A DNA stretch of 49,347 nucleotides from Vulcanimicrobiota bacterium (GTDB lineage Bacteria > Vulcanimicrobiota > Xenobia > Xenobiales > JADMJV01). The position numbers and the translations under genes are program-made. Each line of letters starts with the position of its first letter. Position 1 is the stretch's first letter. The stretch spans positions 1-49,347 of the forward strand of contig JAFKGI010000053.1 in the NCBI GenBank assembly GCA_017307785.1, in the 5' to 3' direction. Positions 25,678 to 34,399 of the stretch are shown in pieces. The notes beneath the pieces were generated by a model. The model searched no databases. It worked only from the letters and a program-made list of their open reading frames with translations, and was not told the origin of the DNA.

Positions 25678-26150
25678 AAAACCCGGTCACGCCCGCCATA
25701 CGCTGGCTCAAGGCCCAGAAGGCCGAGTACAGCGAGCATCCCTACGAGTATGAGGAGCACGGCGGCACTTCGGTGTCGGCTCGGGAGCTTGGCGTCGCCG
25801 AGCATCAGGTCGTCAAGACCCTGATGTTCTGTGAGGGTCCCAAAGTGGTGGTCATGCTCATGCACGGGGATCTTCAGGTGTCCGCCCGCGAACTGGCCCG
25901 TCAGGCCGGTTTGCGCAGTTTGGAGCCGTGTTCGCGGGAGCAGGCCGAGAAAGCCAGCGGCTATCAGGTCGGAGGGATTTCGCCCTTTGCTCAGCGCAAG
26001 AGCTGGCCTGTGTTTGCGGAAGCCAGCATTCGCGATCTGTCCAAGCTCTACATCAACGGAGGCAAACGCGGGTTTCTGGTCGGCATGACGCCGGCCACGT
26101 TGGAATCGCTGCTCCAGCCTCAGTGGGTGACGGTCAAGCGGGAAAAATAG
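25674..26150 (+). CDS. YbaK/EbsC-family aminoacyl-tRNA deacylase, proposed CTG start
   Basis: Trans-editing deacylase that removes mischarged amino acids (Cys-tRNA(Pro) type). Family features are visible in 'EHPYEYEEHGGTSVSARELGV' in parts, 'VVKTLMF', 'KSxSPF'-like 'GGISPFAQRKSWPVF' and the terminal 'GGKRGFLVGM'. The conserved N-terminus ('TPAIRWLKAQ', 'HPYEYEEHGGT') lies upstream of the first GTG (25773), and no ATG, GTG or TTG exists in frame before it. The only fitting start is CTG 25674, overlapping the gltA stop as CTGA, which gives 158 aa, the family's normal size. The 3' end overlaps the convergent gene by 17 bp. Confidence 0.82.
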
Positions 26151-27081
26151 CCTGCGGGAAGCGCTGCCAGCGGTCGTGGGCCGAGTTGAGGTAGGCGGCC
26201 GGGATGCGCGCCACGATGCCAAACGGATTGATGTGGCGATGGCTCTCGTAGTAGTGATGGCGAATGTGGTCCATGTTGCAAGTTTCGGCCACGCCGTTCA
26301 TCTGATAGATGCTGCGCAGATAGGCCCACAGGTTGGGGTAGTCCACAATGCGCCGATGGCTGCATTTGAAGTGGACGAAGTAGACCGGGTCAAAGCGGAT
26401 CAGGGTGGTGAAGAAGCAGATGTCGGCTTCGCTGAAACTCTGGCCGGCCAGGAACGGCTGCTTGCCCAGCACGCTCTCCCAATGCTCCAGAGCCTGGAAA
26501 AGCTGAGTGACGGCTTCGTCGTAGGCGCCCTGCGAAGTGGCGAAGCCGGCCCGGTAGACCCCGTTGTTGACCGCGTTGTAGAGTTTGTCGATGATTTCGT
26601 CGACCTGCTCGTTGGGGCCCAGGTCGTATTTCTGGGTGGCCAGTTGGGCCAGGCTGCGCAGGATTTCCCGGCTTTCGTTGTTGACGATGCCGTTTTTCTC
26701 TTTGTCCCAGCAGACCGGAACGGTGACCCGTCCCGTATATTTGGGATCGGACTTCAGGTAGACTTCGCGCATGTAGTGGCTGTTGAAAAGAGGGTCGGGG
26801 GTGCAGCCGGGGCGCTCCGGATTGAAAGACCAGCTGTTGTCGTCCATCAGCCAGTCGACCACGGCCACGTCGATGTGGCTTTTGAGCCCGAGCAGGGAGC
26901 GCGCGATGAGGGTGCGGTGAGCCCAGGGGCAGGCCAGGGAAACGTAGAGCAGATAGCGTTTTTTGAAGAGAGCTTCCTTTTCCAGCGGGTTGCGGTAGAC
27001 GGTCTGGGTGCGCACGAAGGCTCCACTGGAGTCCGGTTTGTAGAACCCTTCCTGCCATTCTCCCTCGATGAAGTGTCCCAT
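26134..27081 (-). CDS. Glutathionyl-hydroquinone reductase (Xi-class GST)
   Basis: 315 aa, matching YqjG/ECM4 proteins, which reduce glutathionyl-hydroquinones through a Cys nucleophile. The motif ACPWAHR with catalytic Cys lies near residue 51. 'GRVTVPVCWDK', 'IVNNESREI' (glutathione-binding turn) and the C-terminal helical domain 'SEADICFFTTLIRFDPVYFVHFKC' are all present. Glutathione or an analogue as substrate is family knowledge, not seen here. It lies 3 bp downstream of the histidine-phosphatase gene, so the pair is likely an operon. Confidence 0.9.
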   Translation of the reverse strand: MGHFIEGEWQEGFYKPDSSGAFVRTQTVYRNPLEKEALFKKRYLLYVSLACPWAHRTLIARSLLGLKSHIDVAVVDWLMDDNSWSFNPERPGCTPDPLFNSHYMREVYLKSDPKYTGRVTVPVCWDKEKNGIVNNESREILRSLAQLATQKYDLGPNEQVDEIIDKLYNAVNNGVYRAGFATSQGAYDEAVTQLFQALEHWESVLGKQPFLAGQSFSEADICFFTTLIRFDPVYFVHFKCSHRRIVDYPNLWAYLRSIYQMNGVAETCNMDHIRHHYYESHRHINPFGIVARIPAAYLNSAHDRWQRFPQAIFPA

Positions 27082-27084
27082 ACC

Positions 27085-27639
27085 TTATGCTCCCATTTCC
27101 GGGGGTAAGCGGAGTTCGATCAGCTTCCCCTTGCTCCAATTGACGATGGCCACCGAGGTCGGCGGTAAAAAGTTGTCGGCCTGGACGCGTCGCAGGGCCA
27201 CGCGAATGACGCCGGCGTGCACGAAAAGCAGGTGGCGGCCGGGCGGCAGTTGGTCGAGGAAGCTGGTGACGCGCTCCTCGAAGGCCGAGATTTTCTCGCC
27301 GCCGCGCGTGCAGTGTTCGCAGAAGTCGACGACGTCTTTCTGGTGGTCGGCGGGAATGGTCAGCCAGTTCTCGCCTTCCAGGGGGCCAAAGTCCAGCTCG
27401 CGCAGGCGCTGGTCTTGCTTCTCCGGTCTGCGATAGGCCAGTTCTCCGGTGTGAATGGCTCTTTGCAGGTCGGAGCTCCAGACGCCGTCAAACTGCTCGG
27501 GTTCCAGGCGAGGTCTCAGGTCGCGCGCCATTTGCACGCCGCGCTCGCTCAATTCCACGTCGATCCAGCCCGAAATCTTGTGCTCGGCGTTCCACACGGT
27601 TTCCCCATGGCGCACCAGCCAGACAATCACATCGCTCAT
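27085..27639 (-). CDS. Histidine phosphatase (phosphoglycerate mutase-like)
   Basis: 184 aa. The N-terminal 'VWLVRHGET' is the phospho-histidine motif, 'SSDLQRAIHTGEL' and 'ELDFGPLEGE' are the family's substrate/Glu segments, and 'LLFVHAGVIRVAL' carries the second His. Size and sequence match alpha-ribazole phosphatase/CobC-like and related broad phosphatases; a role in cobalamin salvage would fit the importer but is only a guess. ATG 27639 is chosen because the RHG motif follows nine residues later; the longer open frame is antisense to the next gene. Confidence 0.85.
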   Translation of the reverse strand: MSDVIVWLVRHGETVWNAEHKISGWIDVELSERGVQMARDLRPRLEPEQFDGVWSSDLQRAIHTGELAYRRPEKQDQRLRELDFGPLEGENWLTIPADHQKDVVDFCEHCTRGGEKISAFEERVTSFLDQLPPGRHLLFVHAGVIRVALRRVQADNFLPPTSVAIVNWSKGKLIELRLPPEMGA

Positions 27640-27678
27640 CTTTCGAGGGGTTCTCAGCCGGGAAGCTAAATTCTTCTC

Positions 27679-28449
27679 ATGGGCAAATGGATTTTGTTGC
27701 TTTTGCTGGCTCTGCCGGCCTGGAGTGAAACTTACCACGACGCCGCGGCCCGACTGGATGCGCAGGGCTCGGCGCTGGTCTTGCCTCAAAGCTGGGGCGG
27801 CCAGATTTCGGCCGAAGACTTGAAGCTGCTGCTGGGAACTTTGCGGGCGGTCGAGTCCTGGGGAACGAGCCCGCTGTCGCATCCGGTGCTGGAAGATACT
27901 CGTCTGAGCATGCGCCGCTACCGCGAGCGACTTCAGGTCAGTCTGGCCACCTTGCCGGATGCGACCGGCGCTTTGGCCTGGCTGCAGGAGGTGGCCGCCC
28001 TGGAGAAGGGCCTGGACGGGTTGCAGAAGTCGTTCGGTGGCTACAATCTGCCGGACGCCTCCGAGGTGGCCGCCAGCGATGTTCAGCGCGATTGGAATCC
28101 GCCGGGCTATGAGGATCCTCAGGATTTGCTGCGCCAGGCACGTTCTTTGCGCATCGACGTGCTGCAGATGAGCAATCCCTTTTTCGTGCCCGGCAACGGC
28201 TTCGGCTTCTATGGCCTGGGCTACGGGGGCGGTTGGTCGGGAGACTTTCAAAGGTTGCAGCAGGCGGTCTACAGCTATGAAAGCGCCTGCAATTCTCGCT
28301 ACCAGGACGTGCGCCAGACGGCTCACGCCTTTCAGAAGGTCCACGACGCCTTTGAACAGGTCTTCCCCGGCCTGCGCACCAGTTCGCACGGGATGCGCAA
28401 CGTGGAGCGGGCCATTCGTCAGTTAGATCGGTTTTACGCCTCGCTGTAG
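27679..28449 (+). CDS. Secreted helical protein, unknown
   Basis: 256 aa with a Sec signal peptide (GKWILLLLLALPAWS, cleavage near residue 16). The mature protein is mainly helical, with an aromatic Gly-rich loop 'GNGFGFYGLGYGGGW' near residues 175-190. Family not recognised. The helical part lacks TPR spacing and shows no catalytic motif. It is divergent from the phosphatase gene by 39 bp and overlaps the convergent ATP-grasp gene by 27 bp. Confidence 0.55.
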   Translation: MGKWILLLLLALPAWSETYHDAAARLDAQGSALVLPQSWGGQISAEDLKLLLGTLRAVESWGTSPLSHPVLEDTRLSMRRYRERLQVSLATLPDATGALAWLQEVAALEKGLDGLQKSFGGYNLPDASEVAASDVQRDWNPPGYEDPQDLLRQARSLRIDVLQMSNPFFVPGNGFGFYGLGYGGGWSGDFQRLQQAVYSYESACNSRYQDVRQTAHAFQKVHDAFEQVFPGLRTSSHGMRNVERAIRQLDRFYASL

Positions 28450-29292
28450 TTGAGCCAGGCGGCGGGCGAAAGCCCGAGCCAGCACGGGTGCCCCCTCGGG
28501 GTGCTCGCGCAGGAACAGCTGGGGTTCGATGAGTTCCAGTTCGAGCAGCACCGGGCGGCCCTCCGGATCGGGGATCAGATCCACTCGAGCGTAGAGTAGA
28601 TCGGGAAAGGGCAGGTGCTCGAGAATTTTGCGGGCGGCTGCCAGCTCCGCTTCGGAGGCCTCGACCGGCTGCATCAGGTAGTCGACTTCCGGGCCTTCCA
28701 CCAGCGGTAGATGGCGGCGCACGGCGTGGCTGTAGTTGCCGTCCAGGAAGATCGGCGAGCGCTCTCCGTGTTTTTCGATGTTGGCGAAGTAGGGCTGAAT
28801 CATGACCGCTTCTTCGGCGTGTAGCTCGCGGGCGTGCCGGGCGGCGGCTTCGTTCCACTCGTCGTAGCGGGCCGTTTTGTAGGCTCCGGCGCTGACGGCC
28901 GGTTTGACCACCACGGGCTGGCCGTGCAGCCAGGCTTTCAGCTCGTCTTCGTCCAGGCTTTGCTCGGGTTCGTAGATGCGGGTGGGCACCACCGGTAGAC
29001 CTGCTTCATAGAGTTCGCCGACGTAGCGTTTGTGGGAGTTCCAGCGCACCACTTCGCGCGAGTTCCACATGGGAATCTCGCCGGTGCTGTCCAGCCATTC
29101 CAGGAAGCGCGGCAACTGGCGGTGGTAGTCCCAGGGCGTGCGCAGCCAGATGGCGTCGACGTCCGAGGGAAAGGGCTGGGTCCAGTCGACGGTCACCGTC
29201 TCCACGGCCAGTTCCCTGAGGATGGGGGCCATGAGTGCGTCGTCGGGGTGCAGTTCGGGAAGGCGGGAGCAGGTGATCAGGGCGGCTTTCAT
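28423..29292 (-). CDS. ATP-grasp protein, RimK/glutathione-synthetase-like
   Basis: 289 aa. The N-terminal domain has 'AIWLRTPWDYHRQLPRFLEWLD', seen in a group of stand-alone ATP-grasp proteins related to the cycloserine ligase DcsG and glutathione synthetases. 'PVVVKPAVSAGAYKT' holds the ATP-binding Lys, and 'LYARVDLIPDPEGRPVLLELELIEPQLFL' holds the Mg-binding Asp/Glu residues. The substrate is unknown. It follows the tRNA operon terminator on the same strand. Confidence 0.75.
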   Translation of the reverse strand: MKAALITCSRLPELHPDDALMAPILRELAVETVTVDWTQPFPSDVDAIWLRTPWDYHRQLPRFLEWLDSTGEIPMWNSREVVRWNSHKRYVGELYEAGLPVVPTRIYEPEQSLDEDELKAWLHGQPVVVKPAVSAGAYKTARYDEWNEAAARHARELHAEEAVMIQPYFANIEKHGERSPIFLDGNYSHAVRRHLPLVEGPEVDYLMQPVEASEAELAAARKILEHLPFPDLLYARVDLIPDPEGRPVLLELELIEPQLFLREHPEGAPVLARAFARRLAQLQRGVKPI

Positions 29293-29313
29293 CCAGTCCG
29301 CTTCCCCCCAGAA

Positions 29314-29339
29314 ACCAAAAAACCCCGCTTTCGCAGGGT
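29314..29339 (-). terminator. Terminator of the tRNA operon
   Basis: Minus-strand hairpin ACCCTGC-GAAA-GCGGGGT, 7 bp with one T:G pair, followed by TTTTTGG. It ends the five-tRNA transcript. Confidence 0.85.
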
Positions 29340-29344
29340 TCTGT

Positions 29345-29419
29345 TGGTGGGCCGGGCGGGATTCGAACCCGCGACCACCCGATTAAAAGTCGGATGCTCT
29401 ACCACTGAGCTACCAGCCC
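29345..29419 (-). tRNA. tRNA-Lys (TTT)
   Basis: Acceptor stem GGGCTGG/CCGGCCC with one T:G pair, a D-arm GCTC/GAGC, anticodon loop CTTTTAA (anticodon TTT, AAA/AAG codons), T-arm GCGGG-TTCGAAT-CCCGC, and an encoded CCA end. It is the last tRNA of the operon. Confidence 0.96.
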
Positions 29420-29479
29420 GAAGTCTTTATATGATCCGGGGGAGGTGGGATTTCTCCGCACCTCCCCCGGCGTTGTTCT

Positions 29480-29554
29480 TGGTGGGCCGCGTAGGATTCG
29501 AACCTACGGCCAACCGGTTAAGAGCCGGTTGCTCTACCGCTGAGCTAGCGGCCC
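29480..29554 (-). tRNA. tRNA-Lys (CTT)
   Basis: Acceptor GGGCCGC/GCGGCCC, anticodon loop CTCTTAA (anticodon CTT, reads AAG), T-arm with TTCGAAT, CCA encoded. It differs clearly from the TTT isoacceptor in all stems, so it is not a recent duplicate. Confidence 0.96.
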
Positions 29555-29577
29555 GAGACCTATTGGTATGAAAAAGG

Positions 29578-29652
29578 GGTGAGTGAGGGGTCTCGAACCC
29601 CCGACCTCTGGAACCACAACCCAGCGCTCTGACCAACTGAGCTACACTCACC
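29578..29652 (-). tRNA. tRNA-His (GTG)
   Basis: Acceptor GTGAGTG/CACTCAC with the extra G at -1 facing discriminator C, the identity signal of tRNA-His. Anticodon loop TTGTGGT gives GTG. The CCA end is not encoded here, unlike its lysine and proline neighbours. Confidence 0.95.
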
Positions 29653-29673
29653 ATGTTTATTCAACTTTTATAG

Positions 29674-29746
<73 letters not shown>

Positions 29747-29752
29747 CCACTC

Positions 29753-29829
29753 TGGTCGGAGCGGCCGGATTCGAACCGGCGGCCCCCTGCTCCCAAAGCA
29801 GGTGCGCTACCAGGCTGCGCTACGCTCCG
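29753..29829 (-). tRNA. tRNA-Pro (TGG)
   Basis: Acceptor CGGAGCG/CGCTCCG, D-arm GCGC, anticodon loop TTTGGGA gives TGG, T-arm GCCGG-TTCGAAT-CCGGC, CCA encoded. It is the first tRNA of the five-gene operon (Pro-Arg-His-Lys-Lys), 14 bp after the promoter. Confidence 0.96.
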
Positions 29830-29842
29830 AAGCCCGACCGGC

Positions 29843-29871
29843 AGTATACAACCGAGCGAATGTTTCGTCAA
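29843..29871 (-). promoter_or_regulatory. Promoter of the tRNA operon
   Basis: On the minus strand TTGACG, a 17-bp spacer and TATACT: each hexamer has 5 of 6 sigma70 consensus bases with ideal spacing. Position fits transcription starting just upstream of tRNA-Pro. Confidence 0.85.
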
Positions 29872-29878
29872 CAGAATC

Positions 29879-30463
29879 CTATTTCTGGGTTTGACCGCGT
29901 AGCTGCAACGTTTCTGAGTGATTCGACGACTTCAGGTAGCCAGTAATAATATATCGACCTGGCTTCACTTTGGCTCCGGAGAACATCTGCTGGTTCCAGC
30001 GTCCCTTGAAGACCTGCTCTTTGCCGGGCGCGATGTGAATGCTGTGAGCTTTGGGCCGCGGGATGTGGTCCGGCTCACTGCTGTATTGCCAGATGTTCTG
30101 GGGAATCTGCGTGAACAGCAAGTCCATCTCGCTCTGGACGGTGAAATCGAACTCCAGGTCGGTGTCGAAGTTGAGCACCGCGTCTTTGTCGGAGATGTTC
30201 TTGACCTGCAGCACCACGTCGATGGGCTCGCTGGTTCCGTAAGAGGCTTTGGCCATCGATAGCTTCAGGTAGAGGCCGCCCGACTCCAGGGCGGCCGTGG
30301 AGTTCAGCACCCCCGAGCGATTTTCGGCAAACCATTTGACGCCCAGCACAAAGAGCACCAGAACCGCCACCAGAGCCAGGCCGAAGCGCACCATTTGCTG
30401 CTGCGGAGAAAGTGGCTCGGCCGCCGTCACCTTGCGCTTCAAACGTACATTCCGGGCGTCCAT
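29879..30463 (-). CDS. Membrane-anchored BsuPI-like protein
   Basis: 194 aa with a cytoplasmic tail, one membrane helix (about 24-43) and an extracytoplasmic beta-sandwich. The sandwich matches BsuPI (intracellular proteinase inhibitor-like) domains: 'VDVVLQVKNISDKDAVLNFDT'-type strands, a 'WQYSSE' segment and the terminal 'VKPGRYIITGYL'. Family members are mostly uncharacterised despite the name. Its 3' end touches the tRNA promoter, and it is divergent from the FlgT_C-like gene by about 60 bp. Confidence 0.65.
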   Translation of the reverse strand: MDARNVRLKRKVTAAEPLSPQQQMVRFGLALVAVLVLFVLGVKWFAENRSGVLNSTAALESGGLYLKLSMAKASYGTSEPIDVVLQVKNISDKDAVLNFDTDLEFDFTVQSEMDLLFTQIPQNIWQYSSEPDHIPRPKAHSIHIAPGKEQVFKGRWNQQMFSGAKVKPGRYIITGYLKSSNHSETLQLRGQTQK

Positions 30464-30523
30464 ACTGCAAATGTTCCGAATCCCGGTCTTGTCAACCTGC
30501 TCCGAGAAGTGGATAATTTGGCT

Positions 30524-31549
30524 ATGCGTACCCTGTTAAGATGTATTGCCCTTCTGCTCGCCACCCTCTCCGTCTACGCGGCCCCCGCCGGCTTCGTGGT
30601 TCGGGTGGAAGGCTCTCGGATCGTGATCAACCGCGGACTGATGGACTCGGTCAAGGTGGGCGACCGCTTCGTGGTGATGCGCATGGGGCGTCAGGTGGCC
30701 GAACTGGTCGTGCAGAACGTGAACCAGCAAGAATCGCAGGCCACCGTCTCCCAGCTTTACTCTCAGGAGCCGGTGCTGGCTGGAGACGCCCTCACCATCG
30801 GCGGCGACGTGAATCCGGTGGCTACCAACACTCCCTCCAAGCCCAAATCGTTGACTCCGTTGCAGCTCACCCAGACGCAGACCCAAGAAGACTATCAGGA
30901 GATGCTCAAGAGCCGCACCCAGAGTCAGGAGTTCCAGCAGAAGTGGTCCGGCAAGACCGACCAGAACACCGACGCCTTCAACACTCAAAACGGCGCCTAT
31001 ATGCTGGATTCGCTGGCCTTTTCACTGTGGACCGGCGGGCCGGGCTGGTGGTGGAACTCCGCTGACTTGCTGACCCGCACCGCCAGTCAGGCCTACTGGA
31101 GTCACAACTTGCGCGAACACATGATGCGCGACTACATGGCCCGCATCCAGATCGAGGTGGTCCACTGGGACAACGAGTTGCTCGAGACCTACTGTAAAAT
31201 GCAGGCCGCCCAGCAGGGTATGACCAGCGTGGAAGAGCTCAACGCCCTGCGCCAGCAGATGCAACGCGAAAAGCAGCTGGACAAGAACGACGTCTTTCAG
31301 GTGCGCATGCAGAACGTGGGCGAGCTGAACGTGGAGATGTCCCCTTTCCACTGGCACATGTTCCTATCGGCTCCGGACGACAAGCGGGTGGTGGCCACTC
31401 ACTACGATCAAGTGCTCGATCGCAAGCTGGCTCCCAAGCAAGAAGTGACCGGTTTTATCACCTTTCCGCGCGTCCCCAATCAGGACGGCGTGAAAGTCTT
31501 TCTAGAAGACGTCTACGGCGACCGAGGCGAATTCTCGTTTTCCCGCTAA
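30524..31549 (+). CDS. Secreted protein with FlgT_C-like domain
   Basis: 341 aa. The signal peptide ends near SVYA (about residue 19). Residues 22-90 ('VVRVEGSRIVINRGLMDSVKVGDRFVVMR') resemble the FlgT C-terminal/SH3-like domain found in several envelope proteins. The rest is helical and Gln-rich (about 110-160) with an aromatic patch 'GGPGWWWNSADLL'; the C-terminal domain (about 240-341) is beta-rich. A flagellar role is not implied. ATG 30524 is chosen because the signal peptide follows. It is the first gene of a run leading into the Mla genes. Confidence 0.6.
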   Translation: MRTLLRCIALLLATLSVYAAPAGFVVRVEGSRIVINRGLMDSVKVGDRFVVMRMGRQVAELVVQNVNQQESQATVSQLYSQEPVLAGDALTIGGDVNPVATNTPSKPKSLTPLQLTQTQTQEDYQEMLKSRTQSQEFQQKWSGKTDQNTDAFNTQNGAYMLDSLAFSLWTGGPGWWWNSADLLTRTASQAYWSHNLREHMMRDYMARIQIEVVHWDNELLETYCKMQAAQQGMTSVEELNALRQQMQREKQLDKNDVFQVRMQNVGELNVEMSPFHWHMFLSAPDDKRVVATHYDQVLDRKLAPKQEVTGFITFPRVPNQDGVKVFLEDVYGDRGEFSFSR

Positions 31550-31571
31550 CCCGGTGGGGTAAAGCAACCCC

Positions 31572-32771
31572 ATGTTCCGGACAATCTTACTTCTACTTCT
31601 GCTCACTCTAGGCGTCGCCGCCAAAGAGCCCCTCAACACCAAGCTCCCCGTTCAGGTCTACATGAGCTTGCCCGCCAGGTCGGCTCAGGTGCTCGACTCC
31701 TTCATTCAGGAGTTCGCCCAAACGCACACCTATCTTGACATCCAGGTCAAGAATTTCGGCACTCCCCAGGAGCTCTACCAGAGTCTGAGCGACCCGAATC
31801 GCCCGGCCCCGACCATGGCCATCGTTGAGAACAGCTGGCTCCCGGGCCTGGTCCAGAATCAACCGGCTCTCTACCCGGTCGAGACCTGGATGCCCAAAGA
31901 GCAGTTCGGCATGAGCTGGGCCATCAAAAACAACGCCCAGAACGTCCTCTGGGAGGCCTCGCAGGTCAACGGAAACCTCTACGCCCTGCCCATGTTCTTC
32001 AGCACCAGGGCGCTGATCTACAACAGCGACATCTTGCTCAAGTCCGGAATCAAGCAGGTTCCCACCACCTGGGACCAGGTGCTGCTGGCCGCCAAGAAGA
32101 TCAGCGATCCCAAAGCCAGCCCGCAAAAGGTTACCCTTTCTCTGGGCGATACCCCCACCAACATCGCCCGCAACTTCCAGATGCTGGTCTGGCAGAACGG
32201 TGGGGACGGCCTCAATAGCACCGTCTCGGCCAACAATCCGGTGGCCGTGCAGACCACCATCGATTTCTTCAAGAAGCTGACGCCGGGCCTGGCGCCGGTC
32301 GACGGCCAGCCGGCCATGCTGCCGGTCGGAATGTACATCGGCAACGTCGAGGACTACCTCAATCTGCGCAGCACCGGGCTGCCGGTGAAAACCGCCATGA
32401 TCCCCGGTTTCGACAAGTTCACTCGCACTACCGAGACCCAGGGCTGGGCGCTGGCCGTCTTCAAGAACGTGCCCGACCGCGAGCTCTACAAGGTCCAGGA
32501 GCTGGCTTTCTTTATCACCGACTTTCAGCAGCAGCTGCGCTTCGCCGAGCAGACCCCTTACCTGGCCGCTCACCTCAAGGTCTTCGACAACCCCTTCTAT
32601 CGCAGAGAGCGACTGGCAGACCATAGCAATCTACGCGTATTCCTAAATTCCATCGGTAAATCACGCATCGTAGACACCTCCGCCACCCAGTTGGAGCGCT
32701 ACGACACCGCCGGCAAATCGCTGGGTCCGGTTCTGCGCGGGGAAAAAACCTCGCAAGACCTGCTCAAATGA
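31572..32771 (+). CDS. Extracellular solute-binding protein, UgpB/MalE type
   Basis: 399 aa with a Sec signal peptide (cleavage near residue 18); no lipobox. The type 1 fold shows in 'VQVYMSLPARSAQVLDSFIQEFAQTHTYLDIQV', 'PTMAIVENSWLPGLV' and 'GNLYALPMFFSTRALIYNSDILLKSG', the usual hinge of sugar/glycerol-phosphate binding proteins. No MalF/G permeases lie nearby; instead it sits 22 bp after the FlgT_C-like gene and 37 bp before mlaE. A role in delivering a glycerophospho-compound to the Mla system is a speculation from context only. Confidence 0.8.
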   Translation: MFRTILLLLLLTLGVAAKEPLNTKLPVQVYMSLPARSAQVLDSFIQEFAQTHTYLDIQVKNFGTPQELYQSLSDPNRPAPTMAIVENSWLPGLVQNQPALYPVETWMPKEQFGMSWAIKNNAQNVLWEASQVNGNLYALPMFFSTRALIYNSDILLKSGIKQVPTTWDQVLLAAKKISDPKASPQKVTLSLGDTPTNIARNFQMLVWQNGGDGLNSTVSANNPVAVQTTIDFFKKLTPGLAPVDGQPAMLPVGMYIGNVEDYLNLRSTGLPVKTAMIPGFDKFTRTTETQGWALAVFKNVPDRELYKVQELAFFITDFQQQLRFAEQTPYLAAHLKVFDNPFYRRERLADHSNLRVFLNSIGKSRIVDTSATQLERYDTAGKSLGPVLRGEKTSQDLLK

Positions 32772-32808
32772 GAGGACTCACCCCCGTACCACGGAAGCCA
32801 GCCCGTCC

Positions 32809-33588
32809 ATGATTCGCTTCTTTGAGTCGCTCGGGCAATCGGTGATTGCCATTCTCGACTACATCGGCGGGCTGGCTCTGTTGCTCTGGGAAGTGTTGGG
32901 ATTTCTAGCGGCGGGCGGCCTGCGCTGGTCGCTGGCCGTCTATCAGATGGCCTTTTTGGGCGTGAACTCCATCATGATCGTGCTGTTGACCACCACCTTC
33001 GCGGGCATGGTCATCAGTCTCCAGTTGGCCCACGTGGCCGTGCAATACGGCGTTTCCAATATCGTGGGCGGCGGCGTGGCCCTGGCCATGGCCCGCGAAC
33101 TCGGGCCGATGCTGACCGCCGTGGTGGTGGCGGGCCGAGCTGGTTCGGCCATCACCGCCGAAATCGGCTCGATGAAAGTGACCGAGCAGATCGACGCGCT
33201 CGAATGTATGGCCGTCAGCCCCATCCGTTACCTGGTGGTGCCGCGCGTCATCGCCCTGGTGTGTATGATGCCGATTCTGGCTCTTTTTTCTGATATGGCG
33301 GGTCTGGTCGGTGGTTCTTTCGTGGCCGAAGCCAGTGCCGGCATCCCGCAAGAAGTTTTCTATGACTCGGTCAAGCGCATGGCCGTCCTCAGCGACGTGA
33401 CCCGAGGACTGTTCAAGTCGGTCATCTACGGCACCCAGATCGCTCTGGTGTCCTGCCAGCAGGGACTGCAGTCGGGCCGCGGCGCCGCCGGCGTGGGTCA
33501 GGCCACCACCGGAAGCGTCGTGATCTCGATGATTATTGTCTTTATGACCAACTACTTTATGTCAGCCTGGCTGTTCCCCATCAACTGA
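32809..33588 (+). CDS. mlaE: MlaE-family ABC permease
   Basis: Permease of the intermembrane phospholipid transport system. 259 aa with five hydrophobic segments. The family core 'ELGPMLTAVVVAGRAGSAITAEIGSMKVTEQIDALECM' is nearly complete and is followed by 'PRVIALVCMMPIL' and 'GLQSGRGAAGVGQATTGSVV'. It pairs with the ATPase (next gene) and the MCE protein to move lipids between the two membranes, presumably retrograde. Gene order E-F-D matches the standard core. It ends one base before mlaF. Confidence 0.95.
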   Translation: MIRFFESLGQSVIAILDYIGGLALLLWEVLGFLAAGGLRWSLAVYQMAFLGVNSIMIVLLTTTFAGMVISLQLAHVAVQYGVSNIVGGGVALAMARELGPMLTAVVVAGRAGSAITAEIGSMKVTEQIDALECMAVSPIRYLVVPRVIALVCMMPILALFSDMAGLVGGSFVAEASAGIPQEVFYDSVKRMAVLSDVTRGLFKSVIYGTQIALVSCQQGLQSGRGAAGVGQATTGSVVISMIIVFMTNYFMSAWLFPIN

Positions 33589-33589
33589 T

Positions 33590-34384
33590 ATGGCAAAGCA
33601 AGAAGCGATAACCGGCCCCCGCGAACCGATGGCCGATCCGGCCATCGTGGTCAAGAATTTGACGGTCACCTTTGGCAGCCGCTCGGTTCTGAACGATGTC
33701 TCTTTTGAGGTTCCACGTGGAACCACGCTGGTGATCCTGGGTCTTTCGGGCGTGGGCAAAAGCACCACCCTGCGCTGCATGATCGGTCTGCAGAAGCCCA
33801 CCAGCGGCGAGATTTTCATCAACAACAAGAACATCGCCACCATGAAGCCCAAGGAGCTGGACCAGCTGCGTAAGCGGGTGGGCATGGCCTTTCAGAAGGC
33901 CGCTCTCTTTGACTCGATGACGGTGGGCGACAATGTGGCCTTCGGCCTGCGCGAGCACACCAAGCTGCCGGAAGAAGACATCCAGCGCATCGTGGCCGAG
34001 AAACTGGCCATCGTGGATCTCGAGGGCATGGACCACCTGTATCCCAGCCAGATCTCGGGCGGTATGCAGAAGCGCGCCAGTTTTGCCCGCACGGTGGCCA
34101 CCGATCCCGACGTGGTGCTCTATGATGAGCCGACTTCGGGTCTGGACCCGATCATCTCGACCGTCATCAACGAATTGATTCTGGAGCTGCAGCACCGTCT
34201 GGGGGCCACCTCGGTGGTGGTGACCCACGATCTGGCTGGAGCCATGCTGGTGGCTCACAACATCATCATGCTGCATGAGGGAAAAATCGTCTGGAGCGGG
34301 CCTCCCAAGGAGTTTGCCGCCACCGACAACCCCTATATCAAACAGTTTCGCGAAGGAAGCTCGAAAGGGCCGATCCGTGTTTAA
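33590..34384 (+). CDS. mlaF: MlaF-family ABC ATPase
   Basis: 264 aa ATPase driving MlaE. Walker A GLSGVGKST, Q-loop 'MAFQKAALFDSMTV', signature 'ISGGMQKR', Walker B 'VVLYDEPTSG' and H-loop 'VTHD' are intact. The signature ISGGMQKR is typical of the Mla/Ttg2A group. ATG 33590 starts one base after the mlaE stop, so the genes are translationally coupled. Confidence 0.95.
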   Translation: MAKQEAITGPREPMADPAIVVKNLTVTFGSRSVLNDVSFEVPRGTTLVILGLSGVGKSTTLRCMIGLQKPTSGEIFINNKNIATMKPKELDQLRKRVGMAFQKAALFDSMTVGDNVAFGLREHTKLPEEDIQRIVAEKLAIVDLEGMDHLYPSQISGGMQKRASFARTVATDPDVVLYDEPTSGLDPIISTVINELILELQHRLGATSVVVTHDLAGAMLVAHNIIMLHEGKIVWSGPPKEFAATDNPYIKQFREGSSKGPIRV

Positions 34385-34399
34385 CAGGAGGAAAACCTC